Below, one piece after another: positions 28,076 to 38,334 of a DNA stretch of 64,000 bases. This DNA is from Candidatus Heimdallarchaeota archaeon (GTDB lineage Archaea > Asgardarchaeota > Heimdallarchaeia > JABLTI01). The DNA is taken from NCBI GenBank assembly GCA_019058275.1, contig JAHLVW010000066.1, positions 1-64,000 on the forward strand, given 5' to 3'. Positions within the stretch are counted from its first letter, which is position 1, and each line of letters opens with the position of its first letter. The notes under the pieces were generated by a model. The model did not search any database. It was not told the origin of the DNA and saw only the letters and a list, made by a program, of their open reading frames with translations. The position numbers and the translations under genes are program-made.

Positions 28076-28092
28076 TGAAAACTTTAAAAACA
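28076..28092 (+). promoter_or_regulatory. BRE/TATA upstream of secreted protein gene
   Basis: GTGAAAAC followed by TTTAAAAAC, the same layout as the rpo6 promoter. It is about 85 bases before the TTG start at 28175. Confidence 0.5.
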
Positions 28093-28174
28093 TTAATAAT
28101 TTAATGACTGAATACGGATTAAAGAAAGCTGAAAAACAAAACTACGCTACTAATCTAAATATGGGTGAAAGAAA

Positions 28175-30004
28175 TTGAAATTGAATTCAAAGAAATTGAC
28201 AACCATGACACTAATTTTTTTGGTGTTACCTTTTGTTACTTTAGTGTCCTTGCAATTAAAAGATGTAGCTGCTGAAAGTCCTATAGTTTCTATCCTAGAA
28301 GTGGAAAATGATGCTAATTACAGGATTGATGTCTTAGTTGAGATCACTTTAACAGGTTTTAATTACGATCTCTATACAGAAGAACTTAGATTGTATCTTA
28401 ATCAATCAATAGAAACCATTTTGCTAAATAATTATGATGAATTTAATGCTACTAAGACATTTGATAGACAAAGCGAAGCTACTTTTGAAGCCAATATCCT
28501 TTCACCAGTTTTGGGTTCAGAGTCAGCTAGTTACAATGTAACAGTTTTAGCGATTACAAATACTGATGAAAAAAGCACCCTTGTTCAATGGTTGGGTGGA
28601 TATATCCATATTGATGTAGATGTACCTTACATTGCTTATATAGATCCAAGCACTGGTTTAGAGGAAATATGGGCAACATACACTGTTACTATGAATATAA
28701 GTGATACATCAAATCTAAGTTTAATAGAGTTTTACATTAACAGTGAATTACGATATCAAATTGAAGAACCAGATCCAGCTGAAAATATTTTCACTTGGAA
28801 TTGGTATACTACAAATGATGATCGAGGAGAAATGGAAATTGGTGTTAGAGCTGTTGATAATAGCACTGCTCTAAATGATGATTTGAAATCATTTACAGTA
28901 ACGATAGTTGGACTGGAATTAACATATTTGGAGCCAATTCCTGAATACATTGATTCAAATGATACACTTGCGTTAAATGTTAGTTTGATTGATTACTCTC
29001 AAATTAAGGATGCATCTCCTGCAAATGACATTCCAATTGACACCGTACTATTAAATTACTCTATTAGTGGAGGTCCATGGCAAATTGTCGAAATGGAAAA
29101 TACCACAACTGCTGTTGATTACTTCAACTATACATTCCCTGAGTATCCAGTAGGAACTAAAATTGCTTGGGAAATTTTTGCAAATAATACAGATGCGCAA
29201 TATCATCATTTCCTTAATGCAGATCAAGAACCTTATTCCATCTATTCGGTTTATCCTGATCACATTAATCCTACTGCAGAAGTAGAACATGAAACTCAGT
29301 TTTTCATAAATGAGGACGTTGTCATAGGATTAAATGTTACAGAACAAAGCCCACTAACTGAATGCTTGATATTCTATAAGATAGATTCTGAAGGTTGGGA
29401 AAACACTTCAATGATTCTCGATCAAAATAGTAGTTATGGCTTCAATGATAATGTTTGGTATTATTACAATTATAGCTTTGGTACTGATTTACCAGTGTTT
29501 ACTCGAGTAACCTTCTGGGTGTTCATGAATGATACAGGTGGAAATTCACTCTCATTAACTAATAGTGGAAAATATTACTCTTTGAAAATAATCCCAACTG
29601 ATTTATTTGCACCAAATGTAACAATAACAGTTAGTCCTGAAACATTAACCACAAGGCAAAATATTACAATAACTGTTACTATAAATGAAACAAGTAATCT
29701 ATTCTCAGTAGAAGTACTTTACATTGTTAACAATGTCCAATATGCTGTTGAAATGGAACAAACATCTGATGATACTTGGACAGCAAGTTTTGTCATTGAA
29801 GCAGCAATTGGTGATAAAGTTAGAATTTGGGTAGTTGCAATAGATGAATTTTATAATACTGGGATGTCAGAAGTATTGCATTACGAAGTGGAAACAAGCA
29901 AAGTTGGAGTGTCACACAATAATTTTGTAATGGCCCTTTTGTTAATTGTATTACTAGTTGCTCCAATTGTATTAACTATTCTAGTTCTTAGACCCCAAAG
30001 ATAA
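28175..30004 (+). CDS. Large secreted Ig-like repeat protein with C-terminal membrane anchor
   Basis: A 609-residue surface protein: an N-terminal signal (about 1-34), several beta-rich stretches of about 100-120 residues that look like Ig-like repeats (each includes a segment such as VTMNISDTSNLSLIEFYI or ITVTINETSNLFSVEVLYI), and a C-terminal hydrophobic helix (about 582-603) ending RPQR. Many N-x-S/T sequons are present, consistent with N-glycosylation at the cell surface. No enzyme motif is seen. It starts with TTG behind GGGTGAAAG and ends in a hairpin with T-run. A structural or adhesive role is inferred. Confidence 0.72.
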   Translation: MKLNSKKLTTMTLIFLVLPFVTLVSLQLKDVAAESPIVSILEVENDANYRIDVLVEITLTGFNYDLYTEELRLYLNQSIETILLNNYDEFNATKTFDRQSEATFEANILSPVLGSESASYNVTVLAITNTDEKSTLVQWLGGYIHIDVDVPYIAYIDPSTGLEEIWATYTVTMNISDTSNLSLIEFYINSELRYQIEEPDPAENIFTWNWYTTNDDRGEMEIGVRAVDNSTALNDDLKSFTVTIVGLELTYLEPIPEYIDSNDTLALNVSLIDYSQIKDASPANDIPIDTVLLNYSISGGPWQIVEMENTTTAVDYFNYTFPEYPVGTKIAWEIFANNTDAQYHHFLNADQEPYSIYSVYPDHINPTAEVEHETQFFINEDVVIGLNVTEQSPLTECLIFYKIDSEGWENTSMILDQNSSYGFNDNVWYYYNYSFGTDLPVFTRVTFWVFMNDTGGNSLSLTNSGKYYSLKIIPTDLFAPNVTITVSPETLTTRQNITITVTINETSNLFSVEVLYIVNNVQYAVEMEQTSDDTWTASFVIEAAIGDKVRIWVVAIDEFYNTGMSEVLHYEVETSKVGVSHNNFVMALLLIVLLVAPIVLTILVLRPQR

Positions 30005-30012
30005 CATTGACT

Positions 30013-30048
30013 AAACCCATTAACGGGTTTCTTCATTTTTCTTTATTT
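30013..30048 (+). terminator. Hairpin plus T-rich tail
   Basis: AAACCC and GGGTTT pair around a six-base loop, followed by a T-rich stretch, nine bases after the stop of the secreted protein gene. Confidence 0.55.
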
Positions 30049-30177
30049 TAGTGGCTCAAAGTAATTTGATCTTGTTAAATGAAAAATTAAGTGTGGGATT
30101 TCTTCTCATTATTGTGTATAATCCATTCTCGAAAATATGAGAAAACTTATATTGGTTCATATTAATATATTGAACTT

Positions 30178-30969
30178 ATGCCACTTACAATTAGATCTAA
30201 GATACTGATAAGTTTGGGAGCGGTTGTTGCTATTGCTGCTATTGTTACACCAAGTGTAGTGGTTCCACTTGTAAGAAATAATAATGATAGTACAATAGAA
30301 TTCACATTACTATACAATGCAGGAGTTATGATTGAAGCTAAAGGCATGCGTATCTATATCGATCCATTTCAACTATCAACAGATTATGAAGATCTTCCTG
30401 CAGATGTGATATTAATAACTCATCATCATAGTGATCACTATTCCACTTCAACGATTAATATGATAAAAACAGATGATACTACAATAGTATTCCCAGAGGT
30501 AATGTCTTACGCGATTGATTATTTTGATGGTGTTGGTGTTAATCTAGAAGATCAATTAGAATTCGGTGAAATAACTGTTACTGCTTTCTATATGTATACA
30601 TTGCCAGTTGGAGAATATCCAGCTAGTCACCCAAGAGAAGATAACTATACAAGTTATATTATTGATATTGATGGTTTCACATTCTTTCATGCAGGAGATT
30701 CAAAGAACATTTTTGAATATAGTCAACTAACTATCACAATTGATGTTGCTTTGTTACCATTAGGTCCAGGATGCCAAACAATGTGTGATATGGAAGTTGT
30801 TACTGCAGCTAATACTATTGGACCTGATTATCTTATTCCTATTCATTATGGCGATGGTGTTCCTGAATCATTTAGCACATCCTATAGTTCTTATCTTACA
30901 TCATGTCAATTTTTACACTTGGAATATTTCGAATCCACAACATTTGAAAATAAAGCTATCATAAACTGA
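30178..30969 (+). CDS. Membrane-anchored metallo-beta-lactamase-fold hydrolase
   Basis: A 263-residue protein with an N-terminal hydrophobic helix (about 7-31) and a metallo-beta-lactamase domain. The zinc motif HHHSDHY is at 82-88, the HAGDS element follows (around 175), and a late IPIHYGD gives the last ligand. The fold is of the UPF0173/YtnP-like class of MBL hydrolases. Because of the anchor it should act outside the cell or on the outer face. Substrate unknown. It stands alone after the secreted Ig-like protein. Confidence 0.8.
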   Translation: MPLTIRSKILISLGAVVAIAAIVTPSVVVPLVRNNNDSTIEFTLLYNAGVMIEAKGMRIYIDPFQLSTDYEDLPADVILITHHHSDHYSTSTINMIKTDDTTIVFPEVMSYAIDYFDGVGVNLEDQLEFGEITVTAFYMYTLPVGEYPASHPREDNYTSYIIDIDGFTFFHAGDSKNIFEYSQLTITIDVALLPLGPGCQTMCDMEVVTAANTIGPDYLIPIHYGDGVPESFSTSYSSYLTSCQFLHLEYFESTTFENKAIIN

Positions 30970-31089
30970 AAAATACCAGATAATAATTAAGATGGAGAAT
31001 ATTTCACCTAAAATGATTAAGAAATAGATTCCATCTCACTGAATTTTTTTATACTTTATCGACAATAATATACGTACAGGGAGAAACTC

Positions 31090-31398
31090 ATGTTTGAGAA
31101 TGAGGACGAAAAACCAATAAAGCGGCTTCCTACCCGCCAAAGCATACATGAAGAGATAGAAGAAACTCTAATCAAAAAACTATTTTCCGTAATTAAAAGT
31201 ATTGAGCAACTACCTGATGGCAACTTAAATTTTAAGCCTTATACTGATCACGAATTGTTACAAATTGAAACCTATCTTGAAAAGAATTTTGATCGAAAAG
31301 TATTCAAACGGGATGAGGACAAACAAATATCTTCATTTCTAGAATTAGTTAAAGTAGAACGCGAACGACGAGATTTCGGTATACTTTTCAACAGATAG
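31090..31398 (+). CDS. Small charged protein, unknown
   Basis: A 102-residue highly charged, helical protein with no recognised family. The ATG follows an AGGGAGAAA ribosome binding site at the right distance, and a TTATACTTTA TATA-like element is upstream, which supports it being real. The context (exported hydrolase before, broken ceramidase after) gives no clue. Confidence 0.6.
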   Translation: MFENEDEKPIKRLPTRQSIHEEIEETLIKKLFSVIKSIEQLPDGNLNFKPYTDHELLQIETYLEKNFDRKVFKRDEDKQISSFLELVKVERERRDFGILFNR

Positions 31399-31997
31399 AT
31401 TACATTTTTTTTCTAAATCAACAAAGAATTCTTTATATCATAAAATTAAAATGATATAAAAAAAATTGACAGAATAAACATATTCTAATCAATTAATTTC
31501 TGTAATTTTATTAAATCTTTAACTGGTGCTTTTACTTTGACGAGCTTCTTCCTAAATGCTTTGAATCCTTCAATATAAACAATCTCTCTGTGTATCAGAT
31601 CAAAGTTCGTTTCACAACTTATTGGTATACAATAAAACGCTATTGCAGCTATTTGTAAATAGCAAATAAAGATTGCATCATACTTCATTTTTCTATTCAT
31701 ATTGTAAGCATCAATTGGTAATGTGACTTATAGAAACTGAAATAATATGTCCCCACTAAATGAATGATATTGTCTTATGATTAAGATTTCTATTTTATCT
31801 TAATAAAGCTGCTCTTACTTCAAAAACAAAATTCTGTAGTTTACAGATGCTTATTGTTTTTTCTCCAATATCCTAACTAATCATCTAAGGACCAAATATT
31901 ATCGAAAAATAAATGAATAATATTTGAGTATATTATTAAATTATTATTGTGTGGGTACTCATATGCCAATTCATTATATTTTAGGTTAGGGTGAAGG
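31399..31997. other. 600-base stretch without a supported gene
   Basis: AT-rich sequence. A 71-codon open frame on the minus strand (31485-31700) has no ribosome binding site and no recognisable family, so I do not call it. A TATA-like run near 31930 may serve the ceramidase gene. Confidence 0.5.
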
Positions 31998-33970
31998 ATG
32001 TTATTTAAGGTAGGAATAGGAATGTATGATTGTACTGGTCCTGTTGCAGAACAAACTATGATGGGTTATGCGGATTCTAAACAAAAAACTTTAGGAATTG
32101 CTGATAGGCAATGGGTTCGAGCATTCGTTTTTCAGGATAAAAATAATAATTATGCATGTTTAGCAATTGCTGATATTTGTATGGTTTTTCAAGCAGTCAA
32201 AAATGAGGTAGTAAAGCGTCTGTTAAAAAAATTTGGTGGTGTTTTAAAAACAGATAATATAATGTTAAGTGCTACTCACACTCATTCAGGACCCGGGGGT
32301 TTTCTTTTTATCCTACTTTTAATATAATTGGTAAAGGTTTTTGTAAACAAACTTTCGAGGTTATCGTTAATGGTTTTGTTCAAGCAATTATTAGAGCTTG
32401 GAATAATATGAAACCAGCTAAGATATTTATCAATACAAGTGAGCTTATGGATTGTGGAGGACAAAGATCAAGACAAGCTTGGGAAAGCAATCCTCAAAAG
32501 GAAAGGGAAAAATACGGGGATACTGATAAATCATTTACATTATTGAAGTTCATTGATTCATCTGAAAAATTATTCGGTACTATTGTTTACTATGCTTTGC
32601 ATTCAACTTCTATTGGCATAAAAAATCGCTTAATATCTTCAGATAATAGAGGATATGCATCTAGATTTTTGGAACGAATGTTTGAAAATGATCCTTATAA
32701 ATTCAATCCGAATTTCATAGCTGCTTTTCCAAATGCTAATGGTGGTGATGTTAGCCCAAATGTTGGACTAGGTCATCCTCCTGGTGGGGAGGAAGATTAT
32801 AGAAGAATGAAGGCAAGTGGTTATAAATTATGTCAAAAAACAATACAAATGATAAATTCTGAAGCAGAAGAAATTTCTGGAGATATTAGATTTGGTCAGA
32901 TGAACGTTAATTTAGCGAATGTACAAATTAATGGAACTTCCAGAAGAACGTGTGATGGAGCATTTGGAGCTAGTTTTTCAGGTGCTTCAAGTGAGGATAA
33001 TTCTTCATCGATACCATTATTTGTAGAAGGATTAACTAAATCTGAATTATTGAATGGTGAGATATCACGTAAATATTCTTTTCGCAATAAAGCTTTAACA
33101 TTCCTTTTAGATTTAATTTGGCATGATATGGATGATCCAGAATGGGTTGAAGCTCAAGGTGAAAAGCCCATCTTACTCCCTGTTGGCAGAGCTAAGTTTC
33201 GAGGTATGCCGTTTTATCCCCACATTTTTCCTTTCCAAATTTTCAAGTTAGGGACTGTTTGTATTATTGGTTTTCCAGGTGAGATAACATCTATGGCAGG
33301 AATACGATTAAAGAACACAATTCTTAATACTTTCAAAGAAACAGAAGTCAAATATTGTGTACTAAATTGCTATGCAAATTCATTCTCAAATTATACAACA
33401 ACAATGGAGGAATATAATCAGCAACATTATGAAGGTGCAAGCACCTTGTTTGGTCCGAATCAACTTGAAGCTATCCAGCAAGAATTTAGAAAAACTGCTG
33501 AAAAGATTAGGGATAAGAAAGTTGTTCCTTCAGGTGTACCATTTCCAAAGTATTCATTTAAGCAAAGAAGATTCAGATCACGAATTCGGTTTGATGATGA
33601 TCCATTGGGGAAAGATTATGGTGATATCATAACTCAACCAAACTCATCTTATAATAGCGAAGAGAAAGTGGTTGTGGAATTTGTAGGAGCTAATCCTAGA
33701 AATAATCTTAGAACAATGGATACATATCTTGAAGTTCAAAGAAAAATAAATGACGATTGGGAAACAGTTTACAAAGATTTAGATTTTGAAACAGAATATC
33801 ATTGGAAAAGAAAAGGAATTGCACATTCAATTATAACAATTGTATGGAATATTCCTAGAAAAATAAATCCCGGGGAATATAGAATTATTCATAAAGGAGA
33901 TTCTAAATCAAGATGGACGAAGAAAATCACTCAATATATCGGGATTTCTAATTCTTTTGAAGTATTATAG
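31998..33970 (+). pseudogene. Neutral ceramidase, frameshifted
   Basis: Neutral/alkaline ceramidases cleave the amide bond of ceramide-like lipids. The first part has the GIGMYDCTGP start, the metal-site motif SATHTHSGPGG and ADICMV. Just after SGPGG, in a run of five G and four T (32292-32302), the frame is lost. From there the other frame continues without a break as FYPTFNIIGKGFCKQTFEVIVNGF, then NMKPAKIFINTSELMDCG and on through ALHSTS and DVSPN to the C-terminal domain at 33970. One added base restores the whole protein of about 657 residues. This is either a true frameshift or a homopolymer error. The intact rest argues for a recent event or an error. Confidence 0.82.
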
Positions 33971-34310
33971 ACTCTAACAACTTAATCCTAAACAAGCTGT
34001 GCTATTTTAATTAATAAAATAAAATATCTTTGATTCATCTCCAAAAAAGCTCAAGAACAATTTTGAAATATGTTATTCAGTTAATTGATATTTCTATTTC
34101 TTCTTCATCATCTAACAATTAGTACAATTGGTACAATGATTATTTCAAGCAAACCAATAGAAATTGAAATATTGCGAAAAAAGAACAAAACAGACTGCTT
34201 AAGAAAGAATATAAGTTATCTAAAATCAAGTAAATATCTAACTAGATTGAAAAACAGGTTATTCTAAAAGCAATCAAATAGCATTAAAAATTTTGGAGCG
34301 AGAAAATATA
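33971..34310. other. 340-base gap, no supported gene
   Basis: AT-rich stretch between the ceramidase and the flavoprotein gene. A 60-codon frame (34085-34267) shows no family features or ribosome binding site and is not called. GGAGCGAG just before 34311 is the ribosome binding site of the next gene. Confidence 0.5.
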
Positions 34311-35837
34311 ATGAAGGAAAAATTCGATGTGATTGTAATTGGAGCAGGAATAGGAGGTTTGAGTGCTGCAATTTTTTTTGCGAAATATGAAAAGAAAGTG
34401 CTAGTTCTTGAGAAGCATTACATACCAGGAGGGTATCTTACATCTTTTTCCAGAAAAAACTACCAATTTGACAGTGGGGTTTTTCACTTGACAGATATGG
34501 GGGAACAAGAAACAATACCAATGTTCATAAGATTCTGGGGGAATAAAATTGAATCGGAAAAAGTAAATTACAAATTTAAGATTTTTAATGGAGAAGATTC
34601 CTACATCATATATGGGAAGACAGCTCAAAGTGATTTAGTGAAGTACTTTCCTTCTGATGAAAAAGCTATCAAGTATTTCTTTGATCTTTCATCACAAATG
34701 ATGAATCAAACACTTAGTATGGGCGCACCTAAAGCCCCCTATGAAATGAGTTTTTGGGAAAAGCTTTTGTTTGGAATAAAAGCAGTAACTAAAACCCCTA
34801 CCTTCCTAAGATTTGGACGAAAAAATGGGAGAATATTTTTCAAGAAATTATTCAAGGATAAAAATCTAGCAACAATTATCTATAGTTATTATCCTATTAG
34901 CAGCTTAATTTTATTTGGCTTCTCTTTTGGTTGGACTAATCTCTTGAAGGATGAAAATTATTATCCTATTGGAGGAATGCAAGCAATTCCTGATGCAATG
35001 GTTTCTAGTCTTAAACAAAATCATGGAGAAATCAAATTAAGTTCAGAAGTGAAAAGAATCATAGTCGAGAAAGAGAAAGCTGTTGGTGTGGAATGCCTAG
35101 ATGGTTCAAAATATTATGCAAATATCATTATTTCAAATTCGCCCATTCATTATACTTTAAATAAACTTCTAGATAGTTATTCACAATTTGATTCACAAAG
35201 AAAACAAATTGCTGAGCGAGAAATATTTTGTTCAGTCATGCTTAATTTCTTGGGTATGGATGAAGCCTTTGATTATCAAGGAACGAATTTCTTTATCATA
35301 ATGGATAAAAATGGCTTGGAGTTAAAAGAAAAGGATCTGACTCCTGAGAATTGCCCAATATTAATGATAGTTCTGCCAAAACCTGAAAAACAAAAAGGTG
35401 ACTCTATTCTTATTGGTGCGTTTCTACCATATGATTACAATAATTACTGGTCAACCAATAACTCAAAAATTAGAGGAGAGGAATATAAGAAAACAAAAGA
35501 AGAGGTTTTCAAGATTATTCTAGAAAGAATTACTCGGAAACTCGGAGAAGATTTTCAACAAGCAATAAAATTCTCTCTTGCATCAACCCCGTTAACTCTA
35601 GAACGCTATACCTACAATGAAAAAGGATCTATTATGGGGTGGAAAATGGACAAGAAAAACTATGGGAAATTTTTCCGTCATGAAACAGCAATTGATAATT
35701 TATTTCTTGTTGGGCAATGGACATTCCCAGGAGGAGGAGTTCCTGGTGCTATGGCAGGAGGGTATTATCTTGCAAAGAATATTCTAGCAAAGGAGAGTAT
35801 TAACTTAGAAGCTGATATGGCAAGAAAAGCAAAGTAA
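34311..35837 (+). CDS. FAD-dependent desaturase/isomerase of the CrtI (phytoene desaturase) superfamily
   Basis: A 508-residue flavoprotein with the dinucleotide-binding motif GAGIGGLSAA at 11-20, followed by the CrtI-family VLEKHYIPGGYLTSF region and, near the end, FLVGQWTFPGGGVPGAMAGG, the second FAD-binding segment. Relatives include phytoene desaturases, carotenoid isomerases and retinol saturase, acting on polyisoprenoid chains at the membrane. Substrate cannot be named; no phytoene synthase is nearby. The ATG at 34311 follows GGAGCGAG, which decides against the TTG at 34293. Confidence 0.85.
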   Translation: MKEKFDVIVIGAGIGGLSAAIFFAKYEKKVLVLEKHYIPGGYLTSFSRKNYQFDSGVFHLTDMGEQETIPMFIRFWGNKIESEKVNYKFKIFNGEDSYIIYGKTAQSDLVKYFPSDEKAIKYFFDLSSQMMNQTLSMGAPKAPYEMSFWEKLLFGIKAVTKTPTFLRFGRKNGRIFFKKLFKDKNLATIIYSYYPISSLILFGFSFGWTNLLKDENYYPIGGMQAIPDAMVSSLKQNHGEIKLSSEVKRIIVEKEKAVGVECLDGSKYYANIIISNSPIHYTLNKLLDSYSQFDSQRKQIAEREIFCSVMLNFLGMDEAFDYQGTNFFIIMDKNGLELKEKDLTPENCPILMIVLPKPEKQKGDSILIGAFLPYDYNNYWSTNNSKIRGEEYKKTKEEVFKIILERITRKLGEDFQQAIKFSLASTPLTLERYTYNEKGSIMGWKMDKKNYGKFFRHETAIDNLFLVGQWTFPGGGVPGAMAGGYYLAKNILAKESINLEADMARKAK

Positions 35838-35968
35838 AGAACTAATTTTAAGCAAAAAGAATATGATTTACCTTTCTTGTTTTGAATAAAACATTTTTTT
35901 CCTTAATAAAAGTCTTGTAATAATAATTCCTTTGAAAAGGAGATTTGGATGTGAATAAGAAATAGTAT

Positions 35969-35993
35969 TGGTGGGCTCAGCCGGATTCGAACC
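35969..35993 (-). pseudogene. tRNA 3'-end fragment
   Basis: Read on the minus strand, GG then TTCGAAT, CCGGC, TGAGCCC and ACCA form a T-loop, the 3' half of a T-stem, an acceptor 3' strand and an encoded CCA. The sequence upstream on that strand does not give the 5' half of the T-stem, an anticodon arm or a matching acceptor. It is a remnant about 25 bases long, the kind left at attachment sites when DNA inserts at tRNA ends. Confidence 0.65.
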
Positions 35994-36021
35994 ATGGGTC
36001 ACTTTTACTATTTTGGAATCT

Positions 36022-38085
36022 TCATGGAGAATTTCTAGATTTCTTTTTCCTTCTTAGTGGAATTAGTATGATGAAAGGAAGGTATATCCAGAGGAAATTT
36101 ACTGAAACTCCTTCAGTTACAATAGGAATAGTATAAAGCATTGTGATCCCCTCATACCTTTGTGCTATACACAAAATCCCATTGTAAATTGCAGCACCGA
36201 CACACTCTGTAGTCAAATTATATTTGGCTACTTGTGCAAATGTTCCTTCTAGAGTACTGAAAACTAAAACGCCTTTGTAATAAAGTGGTATATATAGGTA
36301 ATTCTCAAAAAGAAGAATATCTGTAGGATAAAAAGGATTTGGAAATTTAAATTCCTCTATGAATGCTGGATTTTCCAGATCGGTTATATCATAAGCTTGT
36401 AATCCGAACGTATGAGTGAAATTGTAGTTATAACCTACATGTAAATAGAGAGTAGTTGCTGTTACACAAAAACCATGAAAATTGATTTCCGGATCACTGA
36501 TAGTATAAAGCAATTCAATATCATTCAAGCTATTCAATCGATAGATGTAATGTTTTGAATAATAATCTATGAACAAGTGATCATTTAGTATTTGTATTTG
36601 AGACCCTTTTATTGTTGGGTGATTATGTACTAAACTCGGATTTATTGGGTTTGAAATATCTAATATAGTTAAACCATAATTTTCAGAAACCACAAACAAA
36701 TAATTATCCTGGATAAATGAACCACTATTATACCATTTACCAGTAATAGGATCAGTATAACTTCCTACAAATTCGGGAATAGTTGTGCTGGTATCTACAA
36801 TCTGTAGGTCTGTTTCACTAAGGATGTATACAAAATCGCCTTTTTGCTTAATATCTTGAATTTTATCGTCATATTGTCTCTTATTTATCAAATAGATATT
36901 GTCCGAATCATTTATACTAACGATATACAACATGTAGTGATGATATTTTACAGTGTAAACAAATGCAAACTCATCTGTTAAAGCAACTAAATCAACTTTA
37001 CCACCAAAATCAATACTATCGATTAAAACAGGATTAGATAAATCACTAAAATCTATGGAATAAATGTAATTATTCCAATCAATGACAAGGCAATAATCAT
37101 TTGAAAAAACTTTATATTTAGTTGAATAATCCCATTGAAAATTCGCTAAATATAACGGATTATAGATATCTTCTATATCATAAACTGAATAACTGCCCGA
37201 GTCTTCATGGATAAACATATACGTACTATTGATGTAGAAGCTTTTGCTAGTATTAGACACAAAGGTCATACTTTCAATATCCATTGTGTCATAGATTGAA
37301 ATATTGTTTTCAAATTTGACTGCTAAGAATCCTTCATGTGCAGTGTATAATGTCGCTGCTGCATGATTACTAGCAGGAAGTGTGTAGTTAACAATCAAAG
37401 TCACATCAAGAGGATTAGAGATATTATAAAATTGGAGTGCACCCCATTCTCCCATATCAACAAGATAATCATCTACTATATAATAATCAGAAATGTAGAA
37501 ACCAGGTAAGATACTAACTAACTGTGGGTTGTAAAGATCAGTTATATTAAAAATATGTGTACCGAGGTAAGCAAAATTATTTTTCACAACTATGTCATGT
37601 TGATTGGCAACAATAGGTGATTCATAAATTAACTGAATCTCATTAATATTGGAGATATTGTATATTCTTAAGGAATTGTGATAATCGTTAACATAAACAA
37701 TATCTTCAATAATTTCAAAATTAAGTAAAAAGCCTGGAATAGTATCTGAACCTAAGAATACCATATTCGATTTATCTGAATAATCATATTTACTTATAAA
37801 ATAATATGGATTAATAATTAGTGAACTAGAACAAACAGTATAGAAATATCCTTCATCTACATGAGCATATATTGGTGTACCCTTAAAATTATTCCATTCT
37901 CCGTAAAGATCTAAATCTGGTAAATCGGCAAATTGCTCTTCATCAAATAATATGCTATTTGTTTCATAGTTTGATATTAAATAATGATTCTGAATCGCTT
38001 CTGTAGAAGCAGGAACTAAAAAAGTGAACAGAATAAATATGCAGAAAAGCTTGCATTTTTGTATCCCATCAAATACTCTTGCCAA
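36022..38085 (-). CDS. Secreted LVIVD-repeat beta-propeller protein
   Basis: A 687-residue protein with an N-terminal signal peptide (about 14-30), many repeats of about 45 residues of the form xVYDIxxxxNPxLxxx or LxIxDISNPxxPxLV, the LVIVD repeat that builds beta-propellers, and a C-terminal hydrophobic helix followed by a basic tail (LRRKKKSRNSP). It is therefore likely a surface-exposed propeller anchored at its C-terminus. LVIVD proteins are common in archaea and bacteria, with binding roles mostly inferred. It lies between two tRNA 3'-end remnants, both oriented on the minus strand. Confidence 0.78.
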   Translation of the reverse strand: MARVFDGIQKCKLFCIFILFTFLVPASTEAIQNHYLISNYETNSILFDEEQFADLPDLDLYGEWNNFKGTPIYAHVDEGYFYTVCSSSLIINPYYFISKYDYSDKSNMVFLGSDTIPGFLLNFEIIEDIVYVNDYHNSLRIYNISNINEIQLIYESPIVANQHDIVVKNNFAYLGTHIFNITDLYNPQLVSILPGFYISDYYIVDDYLVDMGEWGALQFYNISNPLDVTLIVNYTLPASNHAAATLYTAHEGFLAVKFENNISIYDTMDIESMTFVSNTSKSFYINSTYMFIHEDSGSYSVYDIEDIYNPLYLANFQWDYSTKYKVFSNDYCLVIDWNNYIYSIDFSDLSNPVLIDSIDFGGKVDLVALTDEFAFVYTVKYHHYMLYIVSINDSDNIYLINKRQYDDKIQDIKQKGDFVYILSETDLQIVDTSTTIPEFVGSYTDPITGKWYNSGSFIQDNYLFVVSENYGLTILDISNPINPSLVHNHPTIKGSQIQILNDHLFIDYYSKHYIYRLNSLNDIELLYTISDPEINFHGFCVTATTLYLHVGYNYNFTHTFGLQAYDITDLENPAFIEEFKFPNPFYPTDILLFENYLYIPLYYKGVLVFSTLEGTFAQVAKYNLTTECVGAAIYNGILCIAQRYEGITMLYTIPIVTEGVSVNFLWIYLPFIILIPLRRKKKSRNSP

Positions 38086-38188
38086 AATACTCCTCTCCTT
38101 TCAACAATGTATTTTATATTTAAAACTATTTTTCTCGATTTTTATTCATAATTAAATGATTTAACAAGATATTTATGAAAATAAGAAT

Positions 38189-38212
38189 TGGTGAACCCGC
38201 GTGGATTCGTTC
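38189..38212 (-). pseudogene. Second tRNA 3'-end-like fragment
   Basis: On the minus strand, GAACGAAT, CCACG, CGGGTTC and ACCA read as a degraded T-loop, T-stem 3' strand, acceptor 3' strand and CCA. No 5' half is present nearby. It is about 2.2 kb from the first remnant and 2.0 kb from the complete tRNA-Ile, all three pointing the same way. The T-loop has two changes from consensus, so confidence is moderate. Confidence 0.5.
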
Positions 38213-38250
38213 ATCTAGCTATATAGAAAATTGAAAAAATTGCATGAATC

Positions 38251-38270
38251 CTCTGATATGTTAATCAGAG
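38251..38270. repeat. Inverted repeat upstream of ThDP enzyme
   Basis: CTCTGAT and ATCAGAG are a perfect seven-base inverted repeat with a six-base spacer, about 65 bases before the start of the ThDP enzyme gene; a TATA-like AATATATTAATA lies between. It is a candidate operator. Confidence 0.45.
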
Positions 38271-38334
38271 ATATGAACATAACAGATCCTAATATATTAA
38301 TAAACTACAAAAGCTTTTAAGTAAAGTAATATTG

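Noticed and set aside
31485..31700. 71-codon minus-strand open frame
   Set aside because: No ribosome binding site, no family pattern, and poor codon balance; not called.
34085..34267. 60-codon plus-strand open frame before the CrtI-like gene
   Set aside because: Low-complexity basic sequence, no ribosome binding site; probably chance.
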